A stretch of DNA of 64,000 nt from Neisseria animaloris (GCF_900637855.1 NZ_LR134440.1:1798001-1862000); one strand, 5' to 3'. Shown: positions 37,801 through 47,494, counted from the stretch's first letter. Program-made: numbers and translations. The notes: generated from the letters alone by a model not told the origin.

Positions 37801-38026
37801 AACCAGCCTTGCCGCCGCCGAAGAATGGCAGAAAACCGGAGAGGGTGGAAAAGCCCTTTCCGGAGCCTATAAAGAATATCTCGGCAATAAAGAAAACACC
37901 GGCCAGAAAAGCTATACCGAAGTGGCGCTGGTGTTCGGCGGCACCGACCCCATAGAAACGCCGCTGTTTTTGAATCTGATTGAAGACTTGCTGCGGCCTT
38001 TGTTGCAGCACTTGGATACCGAGTAG
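34811..38026 (+). CDS. recC: Exodeoxyribonuclease V gamma subunit RecC
   Basis: RecC is the Chi-recognition and strand-splitting subunit of RecBCD, the helicase-nuclease that starts recombinational repair of double-strand breaks. The 1071-residue product begins with MLYLYQSNRLENLA, the family's start, and contains the inactive helicase-like core (MRSLPFKVICLLGLNDGNFPR) and C-terminal nuclease-like region. The frame opens earlier, at 34706, but those 35 residues read through uptake sequences. recB and recD are not in this window. Several in-frame DUS encode SDGL or QTAS pieces. Confidence 0.95.
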   Translation: MLYLYQSNRLENLAAVFTRLQQLAPLQNPLAAEQIVVQSQGMRRYLNTYLARELGVAANLHFSLPAGLTWRLMCGLIPDIPALSPFAPEVMCWRLLDLFQSPVFQTASEYEAARSALHGYLGSGESAAYQLAGQLADIFDQYLVYRPQWINTWQAGGLVGLGGDEIWQAQLWRYLDDGRQTAPHRVALWRRLLDALSADKLPERFFVFGIATMAPMYLQLLQALAEHCDVHIFALNPSSEYWGNVIEAAQILQSEDDIDLSQSGHPLLASLGKQGRDFFDALAEAQITEERNYFTDMESVQTASEPTLLHRLQHDIQTLTLPSEKTNRATLDDDSVRVVSAHSPLRELQVLKDQLLKILAEHPDWQLHDIAVLTPNIEPYSPFIEAVFGQAQDGAQALPYSVSDVKLSRRQPLLYALEQTLALLESRFEVNRLLPLLDNNLVLDRFGLGREDLPLLHDTIAKLNIHWGLDGTMRGRNDNLFTWQQGLERLVLGWLLPESGNPLWLDISAWHGDPNQTAVFSRFTAFVRTLADTARRWQQPAGIEEWTERVRRLLADLFAPGSDDQHALQQLEQALARWQEEAALARFGSKLPRHTVIRHLSRFLDSESQAGFLRGGITFCSMVPMRSLPFKVICLLGLNDGNFPRNTKAAAFDLIAKYPQKGDRARRDDDRYLFLEAIISAREILYLSYVGRSIHSDEPLAPSALLNELIDTVAAMTGTRSKDLHEQWVRQQPLQAFSHRYFSPQAFSDGLVSSRKDYAAALNAPAAEVGPFFSEPLGNAPDPAAPQMIGHHEFIAFWRNPVRAWLQHTLGWREPYRDGAWKSAEPFEPQQPESIVAAYTAARRNREDFRQTERRLQAASLFPAGELGTLWQNQYQINAKSLDGELVCSPKLPARAYTLVLENGTLEGSLNHLYRHGQIYFLNKTPSAPDRIARMLEHLIFCAVRPSETDCRATHLLLPGNPQTLPEIPRQTACELLEKWLEYYRLGQSRPLPFFAKTSLAAAEEWQKTGEGGKALSGAYKEYLGNKENTGQKSYTEVALVFGGTDPIETPLFLNLIEDLLRPLLQHLDTE

Positions 38027-38095
38027 ACATGGCGGATATGTAAAGAGGCCATCTGAAAAGCACGTTAGTAGATTTTCAGACGGCCTCTTCACGGG

Positions 38096-38163
38096 TAGGG
38101 CGGGCATCCCTGCCCGCCGTTGGGCATTGTTTAAAGGAAAGGCGGGCAAGGATGCCCGCCCTA
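38096..38163. repeat. Interspersed inverted-repeat element, copy A
   Basis: A 68-bp element with 23-bp inverted arms (TAGGGCGGGCATCC...TGCCCGCC and its complement, one mismatch) around GTTGGGCATTGTTT. Related copies lie at 47537-47724, 47892-47959 and 52572-52642. It occupies the 316-base recC-dnaE gap with DUS on both sides; no gene is in that gap. Confidence 0.75.
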
Positions 38164-38342
38164 CGGTTGGGTGTTTGATTGGATTGAGGTGAAACAGTTT
38201 GGAGCGGAGTGAAAAATCATTTGCTTTCATGAATCTACATGGAATCCAAATGTTCGTGTATAAAAAAGCAGAGGCCGTCTGAAAACCGTTTTACAACCAC
38301 AAACAGTTTTTTCAGACGGCCTTTCCCATGTTTCCGCAAACC

Positions 38343-41300
38343 TTACCAATTCACCCGCACGGAGCGTCCCCCCAACAAGGTTTCCAGCTTGTCGAAGAGT
38401 TCCGCGCTCGGCGTTACCGTCCATTTGGGCGGAATCTTCAAATCGCCGCAGGCAGCGGCGTTGGCGTAGGAAAGGCTGATCGGAATATGGCCGGTATCGG
38501 GGCGGCGGTGGGTGTTCAGCAGCTGTACCAAAGCGGGGATGTCGTGTTCGGGTTTCAGGCTCAGGCTCAGGCTGCGGGCGTAGCGTTCGCGGGCGGTTTG
38601 CAGCGTCATCACTTGGTTGGCGACGATGCGCAGGGTGTCGCCGCCGGTGTAGTCGTCGCGGCTGACTTTGCATTCCATAATCAGCACTTGGTCGGCTTTC
38701 AGACGGCCTGCGCTTTCTTCGAGCACGTTGCCGGTAATCATCACTTCCACCTGACCGCTTTGGTCTTCGAGGGTGGCGAAGGCGATTTTGCCGCGCTTGC
38801 CCATCATGGTGCGCACGGCGGTGGTGAAGCCGGCTACGCGCACGTTGTCTTGCGGTTTCAGACGGCTCAGGCGGGTGGGGGCGATTTGGCGCACTTCTTG
38901 GGCGTAGGGGCCGAAGGGGTGGCCGGATAGGTAGAAGCCGATAACGGTTTTTTCTTCGGCGAGCTTTTCCGATTCGCTCCATGCGGGTGCGGCTTGCAGT
39001 TCGATGGCGGCGATGGCATCTTCCATCATGTCGAACAGCCCGCCCTGATTGGCGTTGGCGGCTTTTTGGTCGGCGTTGTTCATGGCCAGGTCGATGTTGG
39101 CGAGCAGCATGGCGCGGTTGGGCTCGATGCTGTCGAACGCGCCGCCGCGTATCAGGGCTTCGAGGGTGCGGCGGTTCATGTGTTCCTTGCCGACGCGTTC
39201 GCAGAAGTCGAGCAGCCCGGTGAATTTGCCGCCCTGTTTGCGTGCTTCCATGATGGAGGCTACCGCGCCTTCGCCGGTGCCTTTGATGGCGCCGAGGGCA
39301 TAGCGGATTTGTTTGCGGTTGTTGGGGGTAAACAGGTAATCCGATTCGTTGATGTCGGGCGGCAGAAATTCGATGCCGTTGGCGCGCGCGTCGTCATAGA
39401 AATGTTTGAGCTGGTCGGTGTTGTCCAACTCGCTCGACATGGTGGCGGCCATGAATTCGGCGGGATAATGCGCTTTCAGCCAGGCGGTTTGGTAGGAAAT
39501 CAGCGCGTAGGCGGCGGCGTGCGATTTGTTGAAGCCGTAGCCGGCGAATTTTTCCATGTAGTCGAAAATTTCGTCGGCTTTTTTGCGGGAAATGGCTTTT
39601 TCTTCCGCACCTTTGGCGAAGATTTCGCGGTGTTTCACCATTTCTTCGGGCTTTTTCTTACCCATGGCGCGGCGCAGTAAGTCCGCACCGCCGAGCGAGT
39701 AGCCGCCGATTACCTGTGCGGCCTGCATCACCTGCTCTTGGTAAACCATGATGCCGTAAGTCGGCTCCAACACCGGCTCCAGCAGCGGGTGGATGTATTC
39801 AAACGCCTGCCCTTTCATGCGGGCGACGAAATCGGGAATGTTGTCCATCGGGCCGGGGCGGTAGAGCGATACGAAGGCAATCAACTCTTCAAATTTGGTG
39901 GTGTGCGCCGTTTTCAGCATTTTTTTCATGCCGGTCGATTCAAACTGGAAGACGGCGGTGGTGTTGGCATCGCGGAAAATTTTGTAGGCGGCTTGGTCGT
40001 CGAGCGGAATGGTGTTCACGTCGATTTCTTCGCCGACGGTGTTTTTAATGTTTTCCTGCGCCATTTCGATAATGGTGAGGTTGCGTAGGCCCAAGAAGTC
40101 GAACTTCACCAAGCCCACGTCTTCCACGTCGCCTTTATCGTACATCGACACGGGCGAGGCCGATTCGTCGGCCTGATACACGGGGCTGAAGTCGGAAATT
40201 TTGCCCGGCGCAATCAACACGCCGCCTGCGTGCATGCCCAAGCCGCGCGTGAGGTCTTCCAGCTTTTGCGCCAGCGTCATCAACTCTTCCGCGCCTTCTT
40301 CTTCGATCAGCTGGCGGATTTCCGGCTCCATTTCCATCGCTTTTTCAAGGCTCACGGGGCGGTTGGCTTCGAGCGGAATCAGTTTCGACAAGCGGTCGCA
40401 CAGGCCGAACGGCAATTCCAACACACGGCCCACGTCGCGGATAACGGCTTTGGACGACATGGTGCCGAAGGTAACGATTTGGCTCACGGCATCGGCACCG
40501 TATTTTTCGCGCACATATTCAATCACGCGGCCGCGGTTGCTTTGGCAGAAGTCGATATCGAAGTCGGGCATGGAAACGCGCTCGGGGTTTAAGAACCGCT
40601 CGAACAGCAGCGCGTATTTCAACGGGTCGAGGTCGGTGATTTTCAGCGCGTAGGCCACCAGCGAGCCTGCGCCCGAACCGCGCCCCGGCCCCACCGGGCA
40701 GCCGTTGTTTTTCGCCCAGTTGATGAAGTCTTGTACGATAAGGAAGTAGCCCGGAAAGCCCATTTGGATGATGATGCCCAATTCAAAATCCAAGCGTGCC
40801 TGATATTCGGGCATTTTTTCGGCGCGTTCCGCTTCGTCGGGGTAAAGCTGCACCATACGCTCTTGCAAACCTTCGTTGGAAAGTTGGGTCAGATAATCGT
40901 CGAGCGACATACCGTCGGGTGTGGGGAACAGCGGCAAAAAGTTTTTGCCCAGCGTGAGCGTGAGATTGCAGCGTTTGGCGATTTCCACCGTGTTTTGCAG
41001 GGCTTCGGGTAGGTCGGCGAAACGCTCGGCCATCACGTCGGGCGATACGAAAAACTGGCTCGGCGTAAATTCTTGCGGGCGTTTTTTATCTGCCAGCACC
41101 CAGCCGCCGGCAATGCACACCCGAGCTTCGTGGGCTTGGAAATCTTCACGGTTGAGAAACTGGGTCGGATGGGTGGCGACTACCGGCAAATCCAATTCCG
41201 CCGCGATTTCGACGCTGCCGGATACGGAAGCCTCCCATTGCGGGCGTTCGGGCAGGCGTTGCAGTTCGAGATAAAACGCATTGGGAAACCACGCCGCGTA

Positions 41301-41777
41301 TTTTTGCGCCGCCGCTTTGGCCGCATCGGCATGGCCGTTCATCAGGTTTGCGCCCACTTCGCCGTAGTGTGCGCCCGATAAGCAGATAAGGCCGCTGTTG
41401 TCGCCTTCTGCCAACCATGCCTGACGCAGCTCGGCATGATCGACGTTGCGGTCTTTGCCCACATAGGCGGCGGTGAGCAGCTCGCTCAGGCGCAGGTAGC
41501 CGCTGTCGTTTTTCACGATCAGCATGGCGCGGAAAGGTTTGTCGGGCGCGGCGGGGTTTTCGATCCACACGTCCGCAGCCGCCACCGGCTTAATGCCTGC
41601 GCCGCGGCAGGCTTTGTAGAATTTTACCAAGCCGAAGGTGTTCATCAGGTCGCTCACGCCCAGCGCGGGCAGGCCGTCTGAAACGGCTTTTTTCACGGCA
41701 TCTTTGATGCGTACCGTGCCGTCGGTAATCGAAAATTCGGTGTGCAGGCGCAGGGGGATGTAGATAGGGCTTGTCAT
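38343..41777 (-). CDS. dnaE: DNA polymerase III alpha subunit
   Basis: This is the 1144-residue replicative polymerase. It starts with the PHP domain (PLRLHTEFSITDG), then the palm with the metal-binding motif PDFDIDF and its flanking RVSMPDFD. The fingers, helix-hairpin-helix and OB-fold (VRVAGFTTAVRTMMGKRGK) follow. It ends with GGRSVRVNW. ATG 41777 begins the conserved N-terminus; the frame is open to 41831 without conservation. It converges on recC across repeat copy A and is followed upstream by a DUS hairpin. Confidence 0.96.
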   Translation of the reverse strand: MTSPIYIPLRLHTEFSITDGTVRIKDAVKKAVSDGLPALGVSDLMNTFGLVKFYKACRGAGIKPVAAADVWIENPAAPDKPFRAMLIVKNDSGYLRLSELLTAAYVGKDRNVDHAELRQAWLAEGDNSGLICLSGAHYGEVGANLMNGHADAAKAAAQKYAAWFPNAFYLELQRLPERPQWEASVSGSVEIAAELDLPVVATHPTQFLNREDFQAHEARVCIAGGWVLADKKRPQEFTPSQFFVSPDVMAERFADLPEALQNTVEIAKRCNLTLTLGKNFLPLFPTPDGMSLDDYLTQLSNEGLQERMVQLYPDEAERAEKMPEYQARLDFELGIIIQMGFPGYFLIVQDFINWAKNNGCPVGPGRGSGAGSLVAYALKITDLDPLKYALLFERFLNPERVSMPDFDIDFCQSNRGRVIEYVREKYGADAVSQIVTFGTMSSKAVIRDVGRVLELPFGLCDRLSKLIPLEANRPVSLEKAMEMEPEIRQLIEEEGAEELMTLAQKLEDLTRGLGMHAGGVLIAPGKISDFSPVYQADESASPVSMYDKGDVEDVGLVKFDFLGLRNLTIIEMAQENIKNTVGEEIDVNTIPLDDQAAYKIFRDANTTAVFQFESTGMKKMLKTAHTTKFEELIAFVSLYRPGPMDNIPDFVARMKGQAFEYIHPLLEPVLEPTYGIMVYQEQVMQAAQVIGGYSLGGADLLRRAMGKKKPEEMVKHREIFAKGAEEKAISRKKADEIFDYMEKFAGYGFNKSHAAAYALISYQTAWLKAHYPAEFMAATMSSELDNTDQLKHFYDDARANGIEFLPPDINESDYLFTPNNRKQIRYALGAIKGTGEGAVASIMEARKQGGKFTGLLDFCERVGKEHMNRRTLEALIRGGAFDSIEPNRAMLLANIDLAMNNADQKAANANQGGLFDMMEDAIAAIELQAAPAWSESEKLAEEKTVIGFYLSGHPFGPYAQEVRQIAPTRLSRLKPQDNVRVAGFTTAVRTMMGKRGKIAFATLEDQSGQVEVMITGNVLEESAGRLKADQVLIMECKVSRDDYTGGDTLRIVANQVMTLQTARERYARSLSLSLKPEHDIPALVQLLNTHRRPDTGHIPISLSYANAAACGDLKIPPKWTVTPSAELFDKLETLLGGRSVRVNW

Positions 41778-41836
41778 GGCGGGAAAATGTGCGGCGGAAA
41801 TAAAGGCGTATTGTAGCAGGGTTTGGGGCAAGAATT

Positions 41837-41876
41837 AGGCCGTCTGAAAAACGGCAAACGGTTTTTCAGACGGCCT
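41837..41876. terminator. DUS hairpin downstream of the PepSY gene
   Basis: A 16-bp inverted stem of AG-DUS plus AAAAC/GTTTT lies between the PepSY gene and dnaE, both on the minus strand. Confidence 0.75.
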
Positions 41877-41915
41877 CTAAGGTGTGGTGCCGCTTATGCG
41901 GGTTTACATACGGGC

Positions 41916-42254
41916 TTACATTTGCAAGGGTATTTCGCCGCCGTGTCGGTAGTGTTTTTTGTGGCCTTTGGTGTGAATACCCAATACTTGGCCGTTATCC
42001 GCGTCGACAATCACATCGTGTTTCATACCGTTGGCCAGCACTTCCACTTCGTAATGGCCGCCGGTGTGGTAGTCGTATTCAAACTCCACTTCTTTGGCGT
42101 AACCGCCGGTTTGGGCAACTGCACTGGCCGCCGCCTGTTTGCCTGAAACCGGTGCGAACAGGCCGAAAGAGAATGCGGTAATAAATGCTGAGGCTACAAT
42201 TGACAGTGCGGTCAGAAAAGCCACTCCGTTGAGAATTTTGCGTGCAGTGAACAT
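41916..42254 (-). CDS. Small PepSY-domain membrane protein
   Basis: The 112-residue product has an N-terminal transmembrane anchor (about 8-35) and a single PepSY domain (EVEFEYDYHTGGHYEVEV, then DVIVDADNGQVLGI). PepSY domains are thought to inhibit or guide proteases or to bind small ligands in the periplasm; the role here is unknown. A His-rich end (HTKGHKKHYRHGG) may bind metal. The gene is monocistronic, bounded by DUS hairpins. Confidence 0.8.
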   Translation of the reverse strand: MFTARKILNGVAFLTALSIVASAFITAFSFGLFAPVSGKQAAASAVAQTGGYAKEVEFEYDYHTGGHYEVEVLANGMKHDVIVDADNGQVLGIHTKGHKKHYRHGGEIPLQM

Positions 42255-42335
42255 GAGATACTCCTCGGTAAGGTTTTACTTAGAATGTATGTATATTAAA
42301 AGTAAAGAGTTAGTAGAAAATTAGGGAATGAAAAA

Positions 42336-42366
42336 AGGCCGTCTGAAAAATATTTTCAGACGGCCT
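42336..42366. terminator. DUS hairpin downstream of avtA
   Basis: A 14-bp inverted AG-DUS pair with a 3-base loop, 14 bases beyond the avtA stop. Confidence 0.72.
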
Positions 42367-42380
42367 CATCTGTTATCCGG

Positions 42381-43694
42381 TTACAAAGCGTTTGGGCTGC
42401 TTTCTGTCGAATCGTAAAGGTTACGTACGGCCGTGCCGATGGCGGCGATGCCTTTGCGTAGGGTTTCTTCGTCTTGCGCGATGCTCATGCGGATGCATTC
42501 GTGTGCGTGGTGGTAGTTTTCAGTGTCCATGCCCACGAAAAACAGTTCGCTCGGAATAATCAGCGTGCCGGCGGCTTTCAGGCGTTCGTAGAGTTCATGC
42601 GAAGAAACAGGCAGACCTTCAAACCAAATCCATAAGAAAATCGCGCCTTCGGGTTTGTGGATTTTCATCGGATAGCCGCCTAATTCTTTTTTCAGCAGCG
42701 ACACGGCAAGAGCGGCCTGCTTGCGGTAAAACGGTTGCACCACGGTATCGGAGAGGGTTTTCAGACGGCCGTCTTGAATCAGCGGTGTGGCGATGGCGGC
42801 ACCGAAGCGCGTAGGGGCAAGGTTCACAACCGCATTCAACGCGCTCACGGCTTTCACCACTTCGGGGTGGGCAATGATGATGCCGGTGCGCACACCGGGC
42901 AGGCCGATTTTGGATAAGCTGAAACAGAGAATAATGTTGTCGTGCCAAGTCAGCGTGGCTTTGCTGTAAATAATGTTGGGAAAAGGCATGCCGTAGGCGT
43001 TGTCGATAATCAAGGGAATGCCGTGTGCTTGGGCTAGTGCGTCCAAACGGGCCATTTCGTTGTCGGTTAACACGTTGCCGGTGGGGTTGGTGGGGCGCGA
43101 GCAGCAGATGGCACCGATTTTGCCTGCTTTCAGTTCGGGCAGGTTTTCCAGCGCGTCGAAATCGACGCGGTATTTGAAAAATCCGCTTTCGCCTTCGTGT
43201 TCGACTGCTTCGATGCGCGGCGGTACGGCAGTGAAATGTTTGCCGTCGACATGTGCGTCGGCATAACCGATGTATTCGGGGGCGAGCGGCAGCAGGATGG
43301 TTTTGTCGGTTTCGCCGCCGTTGTCGTTAAAACGGCCGCCGAACAGGTTAAACAAATAGAAAAAGGCGTTTTGGGAACCGTTGGTCAGCACGATATTGTC
43401 TGCGCTGATGCCCCAGCCGTATTCGCGGTTGAAAAATCCGACCAACGCATCAATAAATTTGGCGTCGCCTTGCGGTGTGGAATAATTGCCCGCGCTTTCT
43501 ACGGCAGCGTCGTTATCAACCAGCGTTTGCAGTATTTCCCGATAGGTTTGGTTAACGGCTTCGATACGCGCGGGATTGCCGCCGCCAAGCATATTCACGG
43601 GGCGGTCGCTGTTGAGAGCTTTGCCCAAGTCGTCCATTAATTGCAAAATGCCGCTGTTGCGGGTGAATTGTTGGCCGAAGGCTGAGAATTGCAT
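42381..43694 (-). CDS. avtA: Valine-pyruvate aminotransferase
   Basis: This 437-residue fold-type I PLP enzyme transfers the amino group between valine/alanine and the matching keto acids. The PLP lysine lies in LCFSLSKIGLPGVRTG; the conserved SRPTNPTGNVL and the cofactor-ring region NGSQNAFFYL fit the AvtA family. AAGGAAC precedes ATG 43694. The frame opens earlier at 43775 but that part is not conserved. It is divergent from the metal transporter operon. Confidence 0.92.
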   Translation of the reverse strand: MQFSAFGQQFTRNSGILQLMDDLGKALNSDRPVNMLGGGNPARIEAVNQTYREILQTLVDNDAAVESAGNYSTPQGDAKFIDALVGFFNREYGWGISADNIVLTNGSQNAFFYLFNLFGGRFNDNGGETDKTILLPLAPEYIGYADAHVDGKHFTAVPPRIEAVEHEGESGFFKYRVDFDALENLPELKAGKIGAICCSRPTNPTGNVLTDNEMARLDALAQAHGIPLIIDNAYGMPFPNIIYSKATLTWHDNIILCFSLSKIGLPGVRTGIIIAHPEVVKAVSALNAVVNLAPTRFGAAIATPLIQDGRLKTLSDTVVQPFYRKQAALAVSLLKKELGGYPMKIHKPEGAIFLWIWFEGLPVSSHELYERLKAAGTLIIPSELFFVGMDTENYHHAHECIRMSIAQDEETLRKGIAAIGTAVRNLYDSTESSPNAL

Positions 43695-43852
43695 GGCGGG
43701 TTCCTTTGTATATTTAAATAAAAGGATTATAACCCTGCGCGCTTTTTTCAGTATGGGGAATAACGGCTTAAGCACTTATTGTTCTGTGCGTTCTCCGTTG
43801 GTCTTACAATAGCCTTTCTCAATCGTTTAACCGTATATCTTATATTATTATT

Positions 43853-43875
43853 GAAAATAGTTCTCATTATTGATA
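43853..43875. promoter_or_regulatory. Candidate Fur (or MntR) box
   Basis: GAAAATAGTTCTCATTATTG around 43853-43872 resembles the Fur consensus GATAATGATAATCATTATC. It lies about 100 bases before sitA, in the avtA-sitA divergent region. A manganese regulator could use a similar site. Confidence 0.45.
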
Positions 43876-43969
43876 TGATGGATGTAGATGGTCAGCAGAC
43901 AAGGCTTTGATACGGCTGCCGTTTAACCTTATTCTTATTTATGTCATATCTATATCAGGAGAATGTATC

Positions 43970-44851
43970 ATGCGCCGTTTTTTAACCACCGCATGTTTGG
44001 TTTTGGCCGCTTTGTCGGCATCGCCTGCTTATGCAAAATTTAAAGTGGTAACCACTTTTACCGTGATTCAGGACATTGCTCAAAACGTGGCCGGCGATGC
44101 GGCAACGGTGGAGTCGATTACCAAGCCGGGAGCGGAAATTCACGATTACCAACCCACACCGCAGGATATCGCCAAAGCGCAGTCGGCCGATTTGGTGCTG
44201 TGGAACGGCTTGAATCTGGAACGCTGGTTTGAACGCTTCTTCCAAAATGTGAAAAACAAGCCGGCAGTGGTGGTTACCGAAGGCATCACGCCGATGTCGA
44301 TTCACGAAGGGCCTTACAAAGACACGCCCAACCCCCATGCGTGGATGTCGACCAGCAATGCTTTGGTGTATATCGAAAACATTAAAAATGCGCTGGTGAA
44401 ATACGACCCGAAAAACGCGGCGGTTTATACCAAAAATGCGGCGGCATACAGCAACAAAATCAAGCAGCTCGACAAGCCCTTGCGCACCAAGCTGATGCAG
44501 GTGCCGCAAAACCAGCGTTTCTTGGTAAGCAGCGAAGGCGCGTTCAGCTATCTGGCGAAAGATTACGGTTTTAAAGAAGTTTATCTGTGGCCGATTAATG
44601 CCGAACAGCAAGGCTCGCCGCAACAGGTACGCAAGGTGATTGAGGTAGTGCGTAAAAACAAAATTCCGGTAGTGTTCAGCGAAAGCACCATTTCGCCCAA
44701 GCCGATGAAGCAGGTGGCGAAAGAAACCGGTGCCAAATACGGCGGCGTGCTGTATGTGGATTCGCTTTCCGCCAAAAACGGCCCCGTGCCGACTTATGCC
44801 GACCTGCTTAATACAACGGTATCGACGATTGTAAAAGGATTTGGAAAATAA
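43970..44851 (+). CDS. sitA: Mn/Fe ABC transporter, periplasmic binding protein
   Basis: The 293-residue product is a cluster 9 (A-I) metal-binding protein with a Sec signal cut near AYA (about 21). Ligands expected for Mn/Fe binders are His in [11 protein letters not shown], His in NPHAWMS, Glu in SSEGAF and Asp in YVDSLS. The Glu/Asp pair and lack of a His-rich loop favour manganese or iron rather than zinc. AGGAG precedes ATG 43970. Its stop overlaps the sitB start (TAATG). Confidence 0.93.
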   Translation: MRRFLTTACLVLAALSASPAYAKFKVVTTFTVIQDIAQNVAGDAATVESITKPGAEIHDYQPTPQDIAKAQSADLVLWNGLNLERWFERFFQNVKNKPAVVVTEGITPMSIHEGPYKDTPNPHAWMSTSNALVYIENIKNALVKYDPKNAAVYTKNAAAYSNKIKQLDKPLRTKLMQVPQNQRFLVSSEGAFSYLAKDYGFKEVYLWPINAEQQGSPQQVRKVIEVVRKNKIPVVFSESTISPKPMKQVAKETGAKYGGVLYVDSLSAKNGPVPTYADLLNTTVSTIVKGFGK

Positions 44852-45780
44852 TGATGTCCCCCGCTGCTGCTTCGATTCGTGTCGAAGATGTTACCGTGCG
44901 CTACAACAACGGCCACACGGCCATTTATGATTTTTCGCTGGATTTGGAAGGCGGCATGACCTGTGCGTTGGTCGGTGTGAACGGCAGCGGCAAGTCCACA
45001 TTGTTTAAAAGCCTGATGGGTTTGCTCAAGCCGCGCAAAGGCGATATCCGCCTGTGCGGGTTGCCCATCGTGCAGGCACTGAAAAGCAATCTGGTTTCTT
45101 ATGTGCCGCAAAGCGAAGAAGTGGATTGGCAGTTTCCCGTTTCGGTTTACGATGTGGTGATGCAGGGGCGTTACGGCTACATGAATATGCTGCGCATTCC
45201 GAGTAAAACCGACAAACAGAAAGTTCAGACGGCTATGGAACGCGTTGATATCGCCCATCTTGCCGAACGGCAAATCGGCGAGCTTTCCGGCGGCCAGAAA
45301 AAGCGCGTGTTTCTCGCCCGCGCATTGGCTCAGGAAAGCAGAGTGATTCTGCTCGACGAACCGTTTACGGGCGTGGATGTGAAAACCGAAAACATGATTA
45401 TGGATCTTCTGGGACAGTTGCGCGCCGAAGGCCGTCTGATTTTGGTGTCGACACACAATCTGGGGGTTGTACCCGACTTTTGCGACCGCGTGGTGATGAT
45501 CAACCGCACCGTATTGGCGGTGGGTTCTACCGAATCCACTTTCAACCAACACAACCTCGAAGCTGCATTCGGCGGCGTGCTGCGTCACTTCAAACTGGCC
45601 GGCAGCGATTTACACGACGACGAAGACAAACGTGTCGTTACGGTGCTGACCGACGACGAACGGCCTGCGGTGTTTTACGGCGAAACCAAAATCGACCCGC
45701 CCGCATCAACCGCAAAATGCGGCTGCAACGGTGAGGAAGAAGCCGTGCAGGAGCAAACGGAAAACGGCGGAGAGCGTTGA
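44851..45780 (+). CDS. sitB: Mn/Fe ABC transporter, ATPase
   Basis: The 309-residue ATPase has Walker [10 protein letters not shown] (about 41-49), signature LSGGQKKR near 145 and Walker [15 protein letters not shown]-terminal extension contains CGCNGEEE, Cys- and Glu-rich, which could sense metal. The start overlaps the sitA stop by one base, and its end overlaps the next frame, so the four genes form a tightly coupled operon. Confidence 0.94.
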   Translation: MMSPAAASIRVEDVTVRYNNGHTAIYDFSLDLEGGMTCALVGVNGSGKSTLFKSLMGLLKPRKGDIRLCGLPIVQALKSNLVSYVPQSEEVDWQFPVSVYDVVMQGRYGYMNMLRIPSKTDKQKVQTAMERVDIAHLAERQIGELSGGQKKRVFLARALAQESRVILLDEPFTGVDVKTENMIMDLLGQLRAEGRLILVSTHNLGVVPDFCDRVVMINRTVLAVGSTESTFNQHNLEAAFGGVLRHFKLAGSDLHDDEDKRVVTVLTDDERPAVFYGETKIDPPASTAKCGCNGEEEAVQEQTENGGER

Positions 45781-45782
45781 TT

Positions 45783-46646
45783 ATGCTGGATGTGTTGCTG
45801 GAGCCGCTCGCTTACGAATATATGGTTAAAGCCGTTGTCATCAGTGCCGCCGTGGGCGGGATATGTGCGTTTTTATCAGCCTATCTGATGCTCAAAGGCT
45901 GGTCGTTAATCGGCGATGCCTTGTCGCACTCGGTGGTGCCGGGCGTAGCCATTACTTATTCGCTCTCGCTGCCCTATTCGGTGGGTGCTTTTATTTCAGG
46001 CATCTTGGCGGCATTGGCGATTTTGTGGATTAAAGCGGTGAGCAAATTGAAAGAAGATGCCATCATCGGCTTTATTTTCACCACCTTTTTCGCACTCGGC
46101 CTGTTTATCGTTTCCATCAACCCCACCGCCGTGAATGTACAGGAAATCGTATTGGGCAATATTTTGGGTATTGCCGACGAAGACGTTTTTCAAGTAGGCA
46201 TCATTATGGCGGTGTGCCTGGCTTTTTTATTGCTGTTTTGGAAAAACCTGCTGCTGGTATTTTTCGACGAAACTCAGGCGGTTGCCGTGGGTTTGTCGCC
46301 GCTGCGTTATAAAATCCTCTTTTTCACCCTGCTCAGTGCCTGCGTGGTGGCCGCCCTGCAAACCGTGGGGGCGGTATTGGTGATCGCCATGGTGATTACG
46401 CCGGGTGCCACTGCCTATCTGCTTACCGACAAATTCAGCAAGCTGGTGGGCATTGCCGTGGCGTTGGGCTTTTTTACCGGCGGCATCGGCGCGTATGCCA
46501 GCTATTTTCTCGACGGAGCCACCGGCGGCATTATCGTTTGTCTGCAAACGGCGTTGTTTCTGCTGGCCTTTATCTTTGCGCCCAAATACGGCTTGTTGAA
46601 ACAGAAACAGACTGCAGCGTTGCAAGGAGAAACCGGCCATGGCTGA
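45783..46646 (+). CDS. sitC: Mn/Fe ABC transporter, permease 1
   Basis: A 287-residue ABC-3 family permease with about eight hydrophobic helices and the typical LMLKGWSLIGDALSHSVVPG start. ATG 45783 lies two bases past the sitB stop with GGAGAG upstream; the in-frame TTG at 45777 is less likely. The last eight bases overlap sitD. Confidence 0.93.
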   Translation: MLDVLLEPLAYEYMVKAVVISAAVGGICAFLSAYLMLKGWSLIGDALSHSVVPGVAITYSLSLPYSVGAFISGILAALAILWIKAVSKLKEDAIIGFIFTTFFALGLFIVSINPTAVNVQEIVLGNILGIADEDVFQVGIIMAVCLAFLLLFWKNLLLVFFDETQAVAVGLSPLRYKILFFTLLSACVVAALQTVGAVLVIAMVITPGATAYLLTDKFSKLVGIAVALGFFTGGIGAYASYFLDGATGGIIVCLQTALFLLAFIFAPKYGLLKQKQTAALQGETGHG

Positions 46647-47466
46647 CATCATCAACTGGTTTGTCGAACCGCTGAGTTTTCCGTTCATGCAATACGCGCT
46701 GCTGACCGCGCTGATGGTGTCGGTGGTGTGCGGCATCTTATCCTGCTATCTGGTGCTGAAAGGTTGGTCACTGATGGGTGATGCCATTTCCCATGCCGTA
46801 TTGCCCGGCATCATCGTCGCCTTTGTAACCGGCATCCCTTTGGTGGTGGGCGCATTCGTTTCCGGGCTGGCCTGCGCCGTGGGTGTGGGCTATCTGAAAA
46901 ACAACAGTCGTCTGAAAGAAGATACGGTGATGGGCATCGTGTTTTCGGGCATGTTTGCTTTCGGCTTGGTGTTGTTTACCAAAGTGGAAACCGACCAACA
47001 CCTCACGCATATTTTGTTCGGCAACATTCTCGGCGTGAGTTATGAAGAGCTGATCCGCACGCTGATTATCTGCACCCTTGTTTTTGCGGTGGTGATGCTG
47101 AAGAAAAGGGATTTGATGCTCTATTGCTTCGACCCCGTACAAGCACGCATCGTCGGCTTGCCGCCCCGCGTTCTCCACTACGGGCTGCTGATTCTGCTGG
47201 CATTAACCATCATTAGCGCGATACAGGTTGCGGGCGTGGTGCTGGTGATAGCCATGCTGATTTCTCCCGGCATCACCGCTTCGCTGCTGACCCATCGTTT
47301 TGACCGCATGATGATTATCGTGGTAGTGTGCTCTGTGATTACCGGTTTGGCCGGCACGATATTGAGCTACCATTTGGATGCTGCCACCGGGCCGGTGATT
47401 ATTCTGTTGCAGGCCATATTGTTTTTATGTGCGCTGGGGTATTCCAAATTGAGGCAACGTTTATAG
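46639..47466 (+). CDS. sitD: Mn/Fe ABC transporter, permease 2
   Basis: A 275-residue second ABC-3 permease, similar to sitC (LVLKGWSLMGDAISHAVLPG). Two permease genes point to a SitABCD/YfeABCD-type heterodimeric channel rather than a one-permease MntABC or ZnuABC system. The start lies inside the end of sitC, with AAGGAG upstream. A DUS hairpin follows 28 bases after the stop. Confidence 0.93.
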   Translation: MADIINWFVEPLSFPFMQYALLTALMVSVVCGILSCYLVLKGWSLMGDAISHAVLPGIIVAFVTGIPLVVGAFVSGLACAVGVGYLKNNSRLKEDTVMGIVFSGMFAFGLVLFTKVETDQHLTHILFGNILGVSYEELIRTLIICTLVFAVVMLKKRDLMLYCFDPVQARIVGLPPRVLHYGLLILLALTIISAIQVAGVVLVIAMLISPGITASLLTHRFDRMMIIVVVCSVITGLAGTILSYHLDAATGPVIILLQAILFLCALGYSKLRQRL

Positions 47467-47494
47467 CCGTTTGCCGGTATGAAACTGATGAAAA

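Noticed and set aside
38994..39680. 228-codon plus-strand frame inside dnaE
   Set aside because: Antisense shadow of dnaE.
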